DNA of 64,000 bases from positions 1 through 64,000 of the forward strand of contig NZ_FOSB01000001.1 in assembly GCF_900114165.1 (NCBI RefSeq). The letters are read 5' to 3'. Below, piece by piece: positions 1 to 9,434 of the stretch (position 1 is the first letter of the stretch; every line of letters begins with the position of its first letter). The notes beneath the pieces were generated by a model that did not search any database, was not told where the DNA came from, and saw nothing but the letters and a program-made list of their open reading frames with translations. This DNA comes from Halobacillus dabanensis (GTDB lineage Bacteria; Bacillota; Bacilli; Bacillales; Halobacillaceae). The position numbers and the translations under genes are program-made.

Positions 1-86
1 CCTGTTCCCATGCCGAACACAGCAGTTAAGCTCTTCAGCGCCGATGGTAGTCGGGTTTACCCCCGTGAGAGTAGGACGCCGCCACG
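1..86 (+). rRNA. rrf: 5S ribosomal RNA, 3' part
   Basis: The window opens inside a 5S rRNA. It carries the conserved CCGAACACAGCAGTTAAGC stretch, then GCCGATGGTAGT and the 3' end GTGAGAGTAGGACGCCGCCA. About 30 bases of the 5' end lie outside the window. This is the tail of an rRNA operon transcribed toward the genes below; no tRNA follows before the terminator. The exact 3' end is estimated. Confidence 0.93.
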
Positions 87-95
87 TCAATCGTT

Positions 96-127
96 AACCC
101 TTCAGGGATTGTTCCTGAAGGGTTTTT
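96..127 (+). terminator. rRNA operon terminator
   Basis: An 11-bp stem, AACCCTTCAGG paired with CCTGAAGGGTT, is followed by a T-run directly after the 5S rRNA. It is a Rho-independent terminator closing the rRNA operon. Confidence 0.85.
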
Positions 128-313
128 CTATGATTATTTATTCTGGCGTATGATGTGGTAAAATGTAGGGGATACATATCAAAAAAGTTTCTTTATTTCC
201 TTATTCAAAAGGGGATGAATGGGGTCATTCTAAGCGATTGATTCTGTCGTAAATAGGTATGGAAAAATATTGGGAAACAGATTTAATAGCGTATTAAAAT
301 GAAGGGTGGTTCT

Positions 314-583
314 ATGACTAAATTAGAAAGAAAGAGAAATACATTTTGGAATTGGAAATATGCAATAATGTTTTTATTAATCCCAATTGGCTTTTATTTA
401 GCTTCATTGAAAGAAGAAATAACTCCGTTGCAACATATCTTTTTTGTAATAATCATTATATGGTTAGCTATCGTTGGGATTTTCGGGGTGACAAACCCTT
501 ATGAACGATTGAAAGTGTATGGATTTTTATATCTTTCTAGCAGTTTAGTATTCGTGTATATGGCTCTTGCATTAATATGGTAA
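314..583 (+). CDS. small membrane protein of unknown function
   Basis: The product is 89 aa and mostly hydrophobic, with three likely membrane segments (about residues 13-30, 40-58 and 66-86) and a basic N-terminus. I do not recognise a family. An in-frame ATG at 299 would add five residues, but the purine-rich GGGTGGT just before 314 fits a ribosome binding site, so 314 is preferred. It lies alone between an rRNA operon and another small ORF. No function can be assigned. Confidence 0.55.
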   Translation: MTKLERKRNTFWNWKYAIMFLLIPIGFYLASLKEEITPLQHIFFVIIIIWLAIVGIFGVTNPYERLKVYGFLYLSSSLVFVYMALALIW

Positions 584-630
584 ATAGTTGAGTTTGATAG
601 TTGTCTCCGGTATACTAAAAGGGAGAATAC

Positions 631-888
631 ATGTTCGGAGTGTTTGCTATTCACCTTGTAAGATGGAGTTATTCACGTAGAAAAATGGTCAGAGGTTATT
701 TTGATAAGTTTCCTAACTCAATTGTTTATTTCCGAAGGATACGGTGGTTCTATATCGTTTATATGGTTGATTGGAACGACGAGGATCCAGTTGTTTCTCA
801 AGATGATCTAGAAACAATGCAACAGATGATAAATAAAGAACTCGGAAAAGAAAAAGAATACAAACAAAGAAAGTCGAGAAAGGGATGA
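631..888 (+). CDS. small basic protein of unknown function
   Basis: The product is 85 aa with many aromatic and basic residues in the first half (RRKM, YFRRIRWFYIVYMVDW) and a Lys/Glu-rich C-terminus that looks helical. A ribosome binding site (AAAGGGAG) lies 7 bases before the ATG. I do not recognise the family. The 3' end overlaps a terminator hairpin, which supports real transcription. It may be cotranscribed with the membrane protein upstream. Confidence 0.5.
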   Translation: MFGVFAIHLVRWSYSRRKMVRGYFDKFPNSIVYFRRIRWFYIVYMVDWNDEDPVVSQDDLETMQQMINKELGKEKEYKQRKSRKG

Positions 889-904
889 ACCTTTCTCGAC
901 TTTC
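869..904. terminator. bidirectional terminator between convergent genes
   Basis: A perfect 15-bp stem (GAAAGTCGAGAAAGG with its complement) has a 6-base loop. It overlaps the stop codon of the 85-aa ORF and lies just downstream of the convergent flavoprotein gene, so it could end transcription from both sides. Confidence 0.7.
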
Positions 905-935
905 TGTTCTTCCAGGAAAGTTTAGTTATTCCACG

Positions 936-2195
936 TTAATTGATCGATTCCCATGCGGCATGCATACCAGCAACTCTGCCAGTAACCATTGCTGAAGTGA
1001 TATTGTATCCACCAGTATATCCATGAATATCTAAAATTTCTCCGCAAAAATATAATCTTTCCATCAACTTAGATTGCATGGTATTTGGTACTATTTCTTT
1101 GATTGAAACTCCGCCACCTGTCACAAAAGCTTTTTCGATTGGTTGTGAGTCATAGATGTTCACTTGGAATTTTTTAAGTAAATGGGTAAAGTTTCTTAAT
1201 TGCTCATTGGAGATGTTAGCAGATTTTTCATCTCGGGAGATATCAACTTCTTCTAAAACAAAGTCGAGTAGACGCTCGGGAACCATTCCTTTAACCACAT
1301 TTCGGAACGTCTTTTTAGACTGATCCTTTATTTCTTTTTGCAGTTTTTCAAATAAAACAGCTTCTTTTTCATCGGGTAAGGCGTCAATTTCTATAGTAAC
1401 AGGACGGTGCCCTTTCATAAATTCTTTCACTACGTATTGCGAGCATCTCAAAATAGCAGGGCCGGATAACCCGAAGTGTGTAAACAACATATCCATACGA
1501 TGGGTCACAATATTGCGCCCTTTAGGATTTAACACGGAAACATTTACGTCCCGTAAAGAAAGTCCTTGCAATGTTTTATTTTTAATAAATGAATCTTTTG
1601 ATAGGAGGGGAACTTCTGTTGGGAAAAGCTCAGTAATCGTATGTCCAGCTTTTTTTGCCCAGGAATACCCATCCCCCGTCGATCCTGTATGTGGGACAGC
1701 CTTCCCTCCCACAGCAAGAATCAGCGAACGAGTCGGAATCTTTTCTTTTGATTTTAAAATGACTTGGTGATGATCTTCCCCATATTGGATTGCCTCCACA
1801 GGCGTTTCTGTGCGTATCTCGACGCCCAATTCACTCATCCGGTTTAAAAGCGCCTGAACTACGTCTTTCGCTTTGTTGCTGACAGGAAACATACGTCCAT
1901 GGTCTTCTTCTTTCAGTTCTACGCCTAGATTTTCGAAAAAATCGATGATGTCATAATTGTTGAATACTGAAAAGGGACTGTAAAGGAATTTTCCATTACC
2001 TGGTATGTGTTTGATTACTTCTTCTTCTGGCAAGCGGTTGGTCACATTACAACGTCCCCCGCCAGATATGGCTAGTTTTGTGCCTAGTTTCTTTCCTTTG
2101 TCAATTAGAAGAGTCTTTCCTCCTTGCTCGGCTGCAGCTATGGCAGCCATAAGTCCAGACGGACCTCCACCAATGACAGTTACTTGGTAAGTCAT
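936..2195 (-). CDS. ytfP: HI0933/BaiN-family flavoprotein (YtfP-like)
   Basis: The product is 419 aa, the usual size for this family of cytosolic FAD-binding proteins. The N-terminus has the dinucleotide-binding motif [10 protein letters not shown] (residues 9-18), then the family signature ISGGGRCN (about residues 43-50). The C-terminus has the second FAD contact region [16 protein letters not shown]. Family members are annotated as NAD(P)/FAD-dependent oxidoreductases; the physiological substrate of YtfP is not established, and the BaiN steroid reductase activity should not be transferred. Its place beside ytgP matches B. subtilis. It is divergent from ytgP. Confidence 0.9.
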   Translation of the reverse strand: MTYQVTVIGGGPSGLMAAIAAAEQGGKTLLIDKGKKLGTKLAISGGGRCNVTNRLPEEEVIKHIPGNGKFLYSPFSVFNNYDIIDFFENLGVELKEEDHGRMFPVSNKAKDVVQALLNRMSELGVEIRTETPVEAIQYGEDHHQVILKSKEKIPTRSLILAVGGKAVPHTGSTGDGYSWAKKAGHTITELFPTEVPLLSKDSFIKNKTLQGLSLRDVNVSVLNPKGRNIVTHRMDMLFTHFGLSGPAILRCSQYVVKEFMKGHRPVTIEIDALPDEKEAVLFEKLQKEIKDQSKKTFRNVVKGMVPERLLDFVLEEVDISRDEKSANISNEQLRNFTHLLKKFQVNIYDSQPIEKAFVTGGGVSIKEIVPNTMQSKLMERLYFCGEILDIHGYTGGYNITSAMVTGRVAGMHAAWESIN

Positions 2196-2296
2196 GATTG
2201 TCTTCCTTTCTAGTCATTCGTTCCTTGTTCTTCCTTTATCTATGATAAAATAGATGAGGTCGATTCTACAATAAAATTGAAGGTGAAAAGCAAATT

Positions 2297-3904
2297 ATGT
2301 CAAAGATTCTTAAAGGTACGATGTTATTGACAGCAGGAACATTTTTATCAAAATTCCTGGGAATGATTTATACGGTTCCGTTTGAAAATATGGTAGGTAC
2401 AGAAGGGACAGACTTGTTTTCTATTGCTTATGTTCCCTATAGCATCCTTTTAAGCTTATCAAGTATGGGTGTACCTGTGGCGGTTTCAAAGTTCGTTTCG
2501 AAATATAATTCGCTGGGTGATTATGAAACCGGACGCAGGATGCTAAAAGCAGGGATGACTTTAATGTCCATCAGTGGCGTTATAGCATTCTTGATATTGT
2601 TTTTTTCAGCTGAACAGGTAGCTGCCTGGACGATTGGTGCAGGATCTGATCGGTTGGGACGTGCGACAATGGTCATCCAAATGGTCAGCTTTGCTTTACT
2701 GGTAATTCCTCCTATGAGTATAACGAGAGGTTTTTTCCAAGGACATGAATCGATGGCGCCAACGGCCGTATCACAAGTTGTCGAGCAGATTGTCCGTATC
2801 GCATTTTTGCTTACATCCGTATTTATTATTGTCCAACTTTTAGGAGGGCCAACCCCTAGAGCAGTAGGTTTTGCTACATTTGCGGCATTTATTGGTGGCC
2901 TAGCTTCTTGTATTGTTCTCTACATTTACTGGAGAAAACGCAAACCATTTTTGGACAGACAGTTACAAGAACAAGAATATACCTATGGTTTAACAAATAA
3001 AGACATGTTCAAAGAACTGTTTGCGTATGCAGGTCCCTTTATTTTAGTTGGAATTGCGACACCCCTTTATCAGCTTGTGGACCAATTCACTTTAGAAAAA
3101 GCCATCAAAGCTTCAGGTTTAGAGTATAACAATGCTTTTTCAATCATTAACTTTTTAAGCCATAAGCTTATCATGATTCCTGTAACATTAGGGCTTGGCC
3201 TCTCATTAGCTTTGTTACCAGCCATTACACAGGCATTTACAAAAAATGAATTAAAAAGGTTGAATTATCAAATCAATCAAGCATTGCAAATTGTAGCTCT
3301 ATTGATTATCCCGGCGGTTGTCGGATTGTCTGTGGTGGCGTATGAAGCATATGCAACATTTTATGGTGTGGAAGAAATAGCTTATCGTGGAGATCTTTTA
3401 CGTTGGTACGCGCCTGTTGGGTTGTTCCTTGCTTTATATACCGTGACTTCATCAATCCTGCAAGGAATCAACAAACAAAATTTCGCTGTCATCAGCTTAG
3501 GTTCCGGTATTTTAATAAAAGTTTGTCTAAACTGGTGGTTGATCCAACTATTTGGTGCAAAAGGAGCAATTATAGCTACAGGCTTAGGGGTAGCAACTGC
3601 AGTTACCCTGAACTTCTGGCGGATCTTCACTTCTATTAAAATTGTGTACAAACCATTGCTCAAAAAAACCTTGCTCGTATTAATACTTACGGTTATGATG
3701 GCCCTTGCTGTCTTTTTGATAAAATGGATACTAGGCTTTATGCTGGACCCGCAGGAAAACCGACTTCATGCCCTAATCGTTTTATTTTTCAGTATAGGAA
3801 TTGGTGGTATGGTTTATTTATACCTTGCTTACCAAACGACTTTATTGGAACGTGTTTTAGGTGGGCGCGTGAAATTCTTAGATAAGTTTATGAAACGAGG
3901 ATAA
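2297..3904 (+). CDS. ytgP: YtgP/MurJ-type lipid II flippase
   Basis: This 535-aa polytopic membrane protein of the MOP/polysaccharide flippase superfamily has roughly 14 hydrophobic segments. The opening residues (KGTMLLTAGTFLSKFLGMIY) are typical of YtgP/SpoVB proteins. In B. subtilis YtgP is one of two functional MurJ proteins that flip the peptidoglycan precursor lipid II across the membrane. A paralogue such as SpoVB is possible, but the neighbours ytfP and ytzG favour YtgP. The gene is 15 bases upstream of the pseudouridine synthase gene and probably cotranscribed with it. Confidence 0.9.
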   Translation: MSKILKGTMLLTAGTFLSKFLGMIYTVPFENMVGTEGTDLFSIAYVPYSILLSLSSMGVPVAVSKFVSKYNSLGDYETGRRMLKAGMTLMSISGVIAFLILFFSAEQVAAWTIGAGSDRLGRATMVIQMVSFALLVIPPMSITRGFFQGHESMAPTAVSQVVEQIVRIAFLLTSVFIIVQLLGGPTPRAVGFATFAAFIGGLASCIVLYIYWRKRKPFLDRQLQEQEYTYGLTNKDMFKELFAYAGPFILVGIATPLYQLVDQFTLEKAIKASGLEYNNAFSIINFLSHKLIMIPVTLGLGLSLALLPAITQAFTKNELKRLNYQINQALQIVALLIIPAVVGLSVVAYEAYATFYGVEEIAYRGDLLRWYAPVGLFLALYTVTSSILQGINKQNFAVISLGSGILIKVCLNWWLIQLFGAKGAIIATGLGVATAVTLNFWRIFTSIKIVYKPLLKKTLLVLILTVMMALAVFLIKWILGFMLDPQENRLHALIVLFFSIGIGGMVYLYLAYQTTLLERVLGGRVKFLDKFMKRG

Positions 3905-3918
3905 GGAGGGACGAGTCA

Positions 3919-4647
3919 TTGCGTATTGATAAATTATTAGCCAATATGGGATATGGAACTAGAAAAGAAGTGAAAACTCTTTTGAAGGGTGGAAATGTCC
4001 GAATTAATGGTAATCCCGAAAAGAGTGCAAAGACCCATGTGAATCCAGAAGAAGATCAAGTAACAGTGATGGGAGAGGAAGTAGAGTATAAGAAATATAT
4101 TTACTTGATGATGAATAAACCCGGAGATCTGATTTCTGCAACAGAAGATGCCAATGATATGACTGTCATTGATATATTACAGCCTGAAGATCAAGTTTTT
4201 GACCCTTTTCCCGTCGGTCGTCTTGATAAAGATACAGAAGGTCTGCTATTGATTACTAATGACGGTCAACTTAATCATCGCTTAACCTCACCAAATAAAG
4301 GGGTGGGCAAAACATATTTTGCAGAAATCGATGGGAAAGTGGTAGAGGATGACGTGAAAGAATTCGCTTCCGGTGTAACTCTTGACGATGGATATAAAAC
4401 GAAGCCAGGAGAGCTTATCATTCTTAAATCTGATGATGTATCAGAAATAGAATTGACTATATCAGAAGGGAAGTTCCATCAAGTAAAGCGTATGTTTGAA
4501 GCGGTAGGTAAATCTGTGACATATCTGAAGCGAATAAAGGTCGGAACTCTTGAACTGGATGAAGATCTTGAGCTCGGAGAGTATAGAGAACTGACAGATG
4601 ATGAAATAGGCTACTTGAGAGGAATAACAAACCTTGAATCGGAGTAG
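3919..4647 (+). CDS. ytzG: RsuA-family 16S rRNA pseudouridine synthase
   Basis: The product is 242 aa. It has an N-terminal S4 RNA-binding domain (about residues 1-48), followed by the RsuA/RluB/E/F catalytic domain with GRLDKDTEGLL, where Asp103 is the expected nucleophile. It would isomerise a uridine in small-subunit rRNA (position 516 in E. coli numbering). The start is TTG: a strong AAGGAGGG lies 8 bases upstream and the sequence begins LRIDKLLAN as expected for an S4 domain. The position after ytgP fits B. subtilis ytzG. Confidence 0.9.
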   Translation: MRIDKLLANMGYGTRKEVKTLLKGGNVRINGNPEKSAKTHVNPEEDQVTVMGEEVEYKKYIYLMMNKPGDLISATEDANDMTVIDILQPEDQVFDPFPVGRLDKDTEGLLLITNDGQLNHRLTSPNKGVGKTYFAEIDGKVVEDDVKEFASGVTLDDGYKTKPGELIILKSDDVSEIELTISEGKFHQVKRMFEAVGKSVTYLKRIKVGTLELDEDLELGEYRELTDDEIGYLRGITNLESE

Positions 4648-4797
4648 ATAAACCAATTATTTCAGAAACAAAGGCAAGGAAAGTCCGGATAAACACGAAA
4701 CGCTTAAGCACAACAAACGATCCCCGAGTGAGTGGCTTCCTTGCGTGATGTGACAAAATTGGCTTATCAGGTAGACTATTACGCTATATCTTTCAAT

Positions 4798-4827
4798 AAA
4801 AACACCCGGAACTTGTTCCGGGTGTCC
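4798..4827 (-). terminator. terminator of the DeoR-type regulator gene
   Basis: The stem ACACCCGGAAC / GTTCCGGGTGT is followed on the minus strand by TTTTTATT. It ends the minus-strand regulator. The preceding 150 bases after the pseudouridine synthase show nothing else recognisable. Confidence 0.75.
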
Positions 4828-4849
4828 TCTATATTCCTTGTCATATAAA

Positions 4850-5068
4850 TTAGGATATTTTGACTTTCTTTTCAGTGATCGTCCACTTGCCACGGTGCGG
4901 GCTCGAAACAAGCCCGTTGTATTCCAAAATGCTTAAATCCCTTTGCATAGTACGATCAGTGATACCGAATTCATCTGCTAACTCATTAGTCGTAACTGTT
5001 CCCCTGTCTCTGATATAGAGGTAAACAGCCTTGATGCGATTGAGCATACGGGATGATGGATGATTCAA
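4850..5068 (-). CDS. ytzE: DeoR-type HTH mini-regulator (YtzE-like)
   Basis: This 72-aa protein consists almost only of a DeoR-family winged helix-turn-helix: VTTNELADEFGITDRTMQRD forms the HTH, followed by a wing containing LSILEYNGLVSS. It lacks the sugar-phosphate sensor domain of full DeoR proteins, as does B. subtilis YtzE. The start is TTG, supported by AAGGAGTGG about 4-8 bases upstream. The target is unknown. It is transcribed away from the K+ channel gene, and the roughly 160-bp gap between them could hold its operator. Confidence 0.85.
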   Translation of the reverse strand: MNHPSSRMLNRIKAVYLYIRDRGTVTTNELADEFGITDRTMQRDLSILEYNGLVSSPHRGKWTITEKKVKIS

Positions 5069-5228
5069 AAAACCACTCCTTAATCGTCATTATATGGAAC
5101 TTGTGTGCTTGTGAATCTCTGAAGTTGGTTTCATTCTACAATATTCATACGTAAGGTGCTACTATAATCATTTCAATTTACAGATTATTCACCTAATTTA
5201 CAAAATATTAATGACAGGAGGTAAATCA

Positions 5229-6248
5229 ATGATTTTTTTCAGAAAACTATTTTTACAAATGGTGAAAGTGAATAATGCTGTCCTTTTCATAACCAGTGCG
5301 TTATTGATTATTCTATCCACTATTTTAATCGTACTAGTGGAAAAAGATACGTTTCCGACTTTATTTGATGGATTCTGGTGGGTAATGACTACCGTGACAA
5401 CAGTGGGATATGGTGATTTTTATCCTGTTTCGGTCGCCGGCCGTTCCATAGCCATAGTATTATATGTTTTAGGAATCGGACTTATTGGTGTGGTCATAGG
5501 AAAAATTATTGATGGCTTGGCCGTATTTCGTAAAAAACGGTTGGAGGGTGATATTGTGTATAAGGAAAACGGACATTTCATTATTATTGGATGGTCTCAG
5601 AAATCCCACTTCGCAATTAAAGAAATATTAGAAACAAATAAAGAATGTGAAATTGTCATTATCGATCAAATGAAAGAAGCACCTATGTTGTCTGAGAACA
5701 TTCATTACATAAGAGGAGACGCTTCCGATGTGGAGACATTAGAAAAGTCTAATATTTCGCAAGCACGAGCGGTGCTCATATTTGCAAACGACCGATTGGA
5801 AAGTGAACAAATGATCGATGGTCAGACGTTGCTGATAGCGTCTTCCATTGAAACAGTCGCGCCAAATGTGCATACGATTGCTGAAGTGATGGAAGAAAAA
5901 CATATTAAGAACTTTAAACATGCACAAATTGATGAATTCATTGTATCTAACGAGACTATTTCTTCATTAGCTGTTCGTTCTGCTTTTCGGAAAGGGGTGT
6001 CTGGTATATACAGCCAGTTACTTAAGCGGTCAGTGGGAGAAGATTTATTTTATATCCCGACTAGACCAGACTGGAAGACCTATCGTGATGCCTTCCAGTC
6101 TCTACTTGATGAAGGAGCCACTTTAATAGCGGACCGAAATGATCTTGCCATCAACCGTAAACTTAGTGAACCTATAGATGATGATAGTGAACTTTATGCT
6201 GTTTGTGATCGAGATACGTATGAGAAGATCGTCAATAAAGGAGAATGA
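5229..6248 (+). CDS. two-TM potassium channel with RCK/TrkA-N domain
   Basis: The product is 339 aa. Residues 18-38 and 68-90 are membrane helices flanking a pore loop with the K+ selectivity filter TVGYG (residues 58-62). A cytoplasmic RCK/TrkA-N Rossmann domain follows (from about residue 108, HFIIIGWSQKSH) with the acidic end of strand 2 at IIDQ. The layout is that of MthK and B. subtilis YugO, so ion selectivity is confident but orthology is not. The ATG at 5229 is chosen because AGGAGGT at 5216-5222 is its ribosome binding site and lies inside the longer ORF. The gene is translationally close to pepV. Confidence 0.88.
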   Translation: MIFFRKLFLQMVKVNNAVLFITSALLIILSTILIVLVEKDTFPTLFDGFWWVMTTVTTVGYGDFYPVSVAGRSIAIVLYVLGIGLIGVVIGKIIDGLAVFRKKRLEGDIVYKENGHFIIIGWSQKSHFAIKEILETNKECEIVIIDQMKEAPMLSENIHYIRGDASDVETLEKSNISQARAVLIFANDRLESEQMIDGQTLLIASSIETVAPNVHTIAEVMEEKHIKNFKHAQIDEFIVSNETISSLAVRSAFRKGVSGIYSQLLKRSVGEDLFYIPTRPDWKTYRDAFQSLLDEGATLIADRNDLAINRKLSEPIDDDSELYAVCDRDTYEKIVNKGE

Positions 6249-6250
6249 AG

Positions 6251-7624
6251 ATGGATTTTATGTCATTAAGCCGAATTTACGAGGGAGAATTTTTGGATAA
6301 AGTGAGTCAATTGTTAAGGATTCCTAGTGTTTATGAGGAAGATGCAACATTTCCTTATGGAAAGCCGGTGGGAGAGGCATTGGAGAAAATGTTGGACATA
6401 GCCCATCAAGATGGATTTCATATTAAAAACGTCGATGGACATGGCGGGCATATCGAGTTCGGTCATGGAAATGATTTGATAGGAATCCTGGGCCATTTGG
6501 ATGTTGTTCCGGCTGGGTCTGGTTGGTCGATGCCGCCCTTTGAACCAACTGTCAGGGATGGGAAATTGTATGCAAGAGGGGCTCAGGATGATAAAGGGCC
6601 GGTCATGGCTGCCTATATTGCAATGAAACTCTTGAAAGATCAAGGCTTCAAACCAAAGAAAAAAATAAGGTTAATTCTAGGAACAGATGAAGAACGAGAT
6701 TGGAAAGGAATAGAATATTATTTTAAACATGAACAGATGCCGTCTGTCGGTTTCACACCTGATGCATCTTTCCCGGTCATCCACGCGGAAAAAGGTTTGT
6801 TGGACAGCTATATCACCTACCCTTCTCCACAAGGGACTGGAGAGGTTGATATCCTGGAAGTCCGGGGCGGTGACCGGTTGAATATGGTTCCAGACCAGGC
6901 AGTAGCTCGCGTGAAAACAGAAAGAAATATAACAAGTAACTTCGAAAAATATAGCAAAGACTTTGGGGTAGATGGCTCCATAGAACAACAAGGGAGCGAA
7001 TATACGATTACCGTAAAGGGGAAAGCTGTACACGCTAGTAAACCTGAAGGAGGAATAAATGCAATCACAATCCTTCTTGGCTTCTTACAAGAGCTGCCGC
7101 TGGCCGAGAGTCCAAAGATATTTACAAGGGAAATTTATAAAGCATTCGATACGACGGATGGAGAAGGTTTAGGTGTTAAACAATCAGATGAAGCATCAGG
7201 ATCTCTTACATGTAATTTAGGTTTTATAGAGTGGAAAGATGATACATGTAAAATAGGTTTTAACCTCCGATACCCTGTGACAGGGGAATATGACTCGATC
7301 CTTCAGGTGCTAAGGTCTTTTGCAAAGAGAAAAGAAGGGAAATTAAAAGTATATGATCATCTTCCTGCAATTCATCTAGAGAAAAATCACCCATTTGTAT
7401 CTACCTTACTCTCCGTATATAACCGTGTCACCGGGAAAGAGTCTTCTGCTCAATCAATGGGAGGAGCAACCTATGCAAGGTCCCTGGATGCAGGGGTGGC
7501 TTTCGGAGCCCTATTTCCTGATAGTCCTGATACTGCACATCAAAGTGACGAGCATGTAAGGATTTCAGATATGGTCAAAGCTATTGAAATTTACGCAGAA
7601 AGTATTTATGAGCTTACAAAGTAA
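6251..7624 (+). CDS. pepV: dipeptidase PepV (M20 family)
   Basis: The product is 457 aa, typical for PepV/Sapep. The metal and catalytic motifs are visible: LGHLDVVPAG (first zinc His), RGAQDDKGP (bridging Asp), LGTDEERDWKG (catalytic Glu) and a late HQSDEHV. The enzyme hydrolyses dipeptides, with Zn2+ or Mn2+, in the cytosol. The ATG at 6251 has AAAGGAG with 7-base spacing; the in-frame ATG at 6245 overlaps the K+ channel stop but sits too close to that site. It corresponds to B. subtilis ytjP. Confidence 0.9.
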   Translation: MDFMSLSRIYEGEFLDKVSQLLRIPSVYEEDATFPYGKPVGEALEKMLDIAHQDGFHIKNVDGHGGHIEFGHGNDLIGILGHLDVVPAGSGWSMPPFEPTVRDGKLYARGAQDDKGPVMAAYIAMKLLKDQGFKPKKKIRLILGTDEERDWKGIEYYFKHEQMPSVGFTPDASFPVIHAEKGLLDSYITYPSPQGTGEVDILEVRGGDRLNMVPDQAVARVKTERNITSNFEKYSKDFGVDGSIEQQGSEYTITVKGKAVHASKPEGGINAITILLGFLQELPLAESPKIFTREIYKAFDTTDGEGLGVKQSDEASGSLTCNLGFIEWKDDTCKIGFNLRYPVTGEYDSILQVLRSFAKRKEGKLKVYDHLPAIHLEKNHPFVSTLLSVYNRVTGKESSAQSMGGATYARSLDAGVAFGALFPDSPDTAHQSDEHVRISDMVKAIEIYAESIYELTK

Positions 7625-7949
7625 AGGAAGAGGAATTTATCTAGTGTTCCAATTTCCGGGTCTTTGTTGCTAGCGAATAATTATTTCGGTACATTCATTT
7701 TGGCAATGGGAGGCACACTCTCTGGTATAGGGAGTTTATTTCTGGCAGCTAGCTCTTAAGAAATGGTTATTCGACTGGTGGATATGAATTAGGCAGTGAG
7801 TGTTTCACCATCCATCCTAGAAGAAATGAGCATGGACATGGGTGACGCACCTTTCATTTTGGGGGACTTCCTCTAATGATTCTTATCGGAACCATAATCG
7901 TGATTTTTGTAAGAAGATGGGGGCAACCTGAATTAAAGGAGAGTATCGT
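7625..7949 (+). pseudogene. eroded small membrane-protein ORF
   Basis: No intact gene fits here, but translation in shifting frames gives coherent hydrophobic pieces. One is ANNYFGTFILAMGGTLSGIG (about 7674-7735), followed by an LFLAAS stretch that ends in a stop. Another is MILIGTIIVIFVRRWGQPEL, ending near 7939. This looks like a membrane protein broken by frameshifts and stops. In B. subtilis this slot holds ytkP (a CysK homologue), which this does not resemble. The identification is weak; the hydrophobic pieces could be chance. Confidence 0.25.
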
Positions 7950-8511
7950 ATGAACAGTCATTATTTTATTGGAGTTAAGATTAGTGAAGAAATCAAGCAA
8001 GAATTGGTTAAGTGGCAGACGATTTTGAAAGAGCATATGGATTATAAAATCTGGGTCCATGAGGAAGACTTTCATATTACATTAAAATTCCTGGGTGGTT
8101 GTTCCGATGATATCATTGACGAATACATTGCACGCTTAAGGAAAGGAAATTGGCCTGATCCATTTCCTTTAACCATTGGTCCGGCAGGTACGTTCGGAAA
8201 TAAGAAACAACCCCGTGTTTTCCATGCAGGGGTTGAACGCAAGGCTTCGTTATTAGAAATGAAAAATGATATTGAGGATGTCGGAGAAAAGCTAGGGTTT
8301 AAAAAAAGAAGAAAGGAAATTCCATCCCCATGTGACAATCGCAAAAAAACAAGCAGGAGGAAATTCTCCACTTTTACATTCATCAGAGACCTCTTTGTTT
8401 AATAAGCAGTACGAGATGACCGCGGGAGAATTCTCAATCTTTAGAATCCACCCACAGGAGACACCTAAATATGAGTCTGTTTCTGTTTTTAATATAGGGG
8501 AAAAGGAGTAA
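7950..8511 (+). pseudogene. thpR: RNA 2',3'-cyclic phosphodiesterase ThpR (YtlP), frameshifted
   Basis: The first frame gives a start typical of the 2H phosphoesterase family (NSHYFIGVKISEEIK) and the first HxTx motif, FHITLKFLG. It then loses homology after an A7 run at 8301-8307. With six A's, the reading frame continues KKEERKFHPHVTIAKK, with the second HxTx motif, and on to FNIGEKE and a stop at 8511. This gives about 186 aa, the normal family length. So one extra A disrupts an otherwise full-length gene: a real mutation, a sequencing error or slippage. The intact enzyme opens cyclic-phosphate RNA ends. AAGGAG precedes the ATG. The ytlP-ytlQ-ytlR order matches B. subtilis. Confidence 0.85.
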
Positions 8512-8513
8512 GT

Positions 8514-9434
8514 ATGGCTCAACTGATTAAATTGAAAGATTATATATCAAGATATGAAGTGAATATTTTTCAATATCCAACCCAATATATACGTTTGAAA
8601 AATGATAATTGGAAAAAGATGGGAAATCGTTTTGAAAAAGGCATGATGGAAGACCAAGAAGAGTTTCATTCACAAGAAATTCGAACGGCGGAAGAAGACA
8701 CTGGATGGAGAAAGTTTTTTAAGAGGAAAAAAGAGGAATTAGAACATAAGCCTGAAAAACAAGAGGATCTCGTGCCCGTCCCCACATCCATCGGAGAATT
8801 GAAGCAGTATTATTTGGATGGTTTATTACCTTTTCAGATGAAATGGGCGACGACTACGTTAAAAGAAAAATCATTTATCGATAATGTATACCAAGAAGAC
8901 CCTTACTTGAAATACTTCCTTCAGCGTTTTCCAGATACGTATCTGCTGATGTATGAACCAGTGGCCCTTATGAAAAAAGCAGAGGTCGAAATTGATCATC
9001 TTCTCATCGGGCCATTCGGTATTGATATAATCACTTCTCTCTCTCACCCGAGTGGAACAATCCTTTATCCGACCACCGAACATAGTTGGCACATTGAGGG
9101 GGGAGATGGGCAACAAAAAATAAGGAACCCGATGCTATCCCTTCGAAGAACAGAGACGTTTATCAAGAGTATCCTTTCTGAGTATCAATTAGATTTTCCG
9201 TATCGTAAAGTGATTCTTGCTCCAGACCTTGAATTTGGACCAGGGCAAGAGCCATACCAAACGGCATTCATAGGAAAGCATAGGTATCAACAATGGTTCA
9301 ATGAAAAAAGGAATACTAAATCACCACTAAAACATGATCAACTGAAAGTAGCAGAAGCTTTATTAAAACATTGTAGAACGGTCGCTGTCAGAAGACCTGA
9401 ATGGGATATGGAAGAGGACTTCATGGAAAAATGA
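8514..9434 (+). CDS. ytlQ: NERD domain protein (YtlQ-like)
   Basis: The product is 306 aa. The central part, about residues 110-225, resembles a nuclease-related NERD domain: ALMKKAEVEIDHLLIGPFGI, with the E-x-D-H-x-L-x-G-P-x-G core of that fold, then later strands with TEHSWHIEGGDG. The N-terminal 90 residues are charged and specific to the YtlQ type. It starts 2 bases after the restored thpR stop and is preceded by the AAAAGGAG site in that gene, so the two form one transcription unit. The 3' end overlaps the convergent EAL gene by 14 bp. The function is unknown. Confidence 0.8.
   Translation: MAQLIKLKDYISRYEVNIFQYPTQYIRLKNDNWKKMGNRFEKGMMEDQEEFHSQEIRTAEEDTGWRKFFKRKKEELEHKPEKQEDLVPVPTSIGELKQYYLDGLLPFQMKWATTTLKEKSFIDNVYQEDPYLKYFLQRFPDTYLLMYEPVALMKKAEVEIDHLLIGPFGIDIITSLSHPSGTILYPTTEHSWHIEGGDGQQKIRNPMLSLRRTETFIKSILSEYQLDFPYRKVILAPDLEFGPGQEPYQTAFIGKHRYQQWFNEKRNTKSPLKHDQLKVAEALLKHCRTVAVRRPEWDMEEDFMEK

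Noticed and set aside
1-130. tRNA genes after the rRNA operon
   Set aside because: The 5S rRNA is followed at once by a terminator; no cloverleaf seen.
4457-4911. Several minus-strand frames over and after the pseudouridine synthase
   Set aside because: They overlap a well-supported gene or its terminator, differ from any known family and lack ribosome binding sites.
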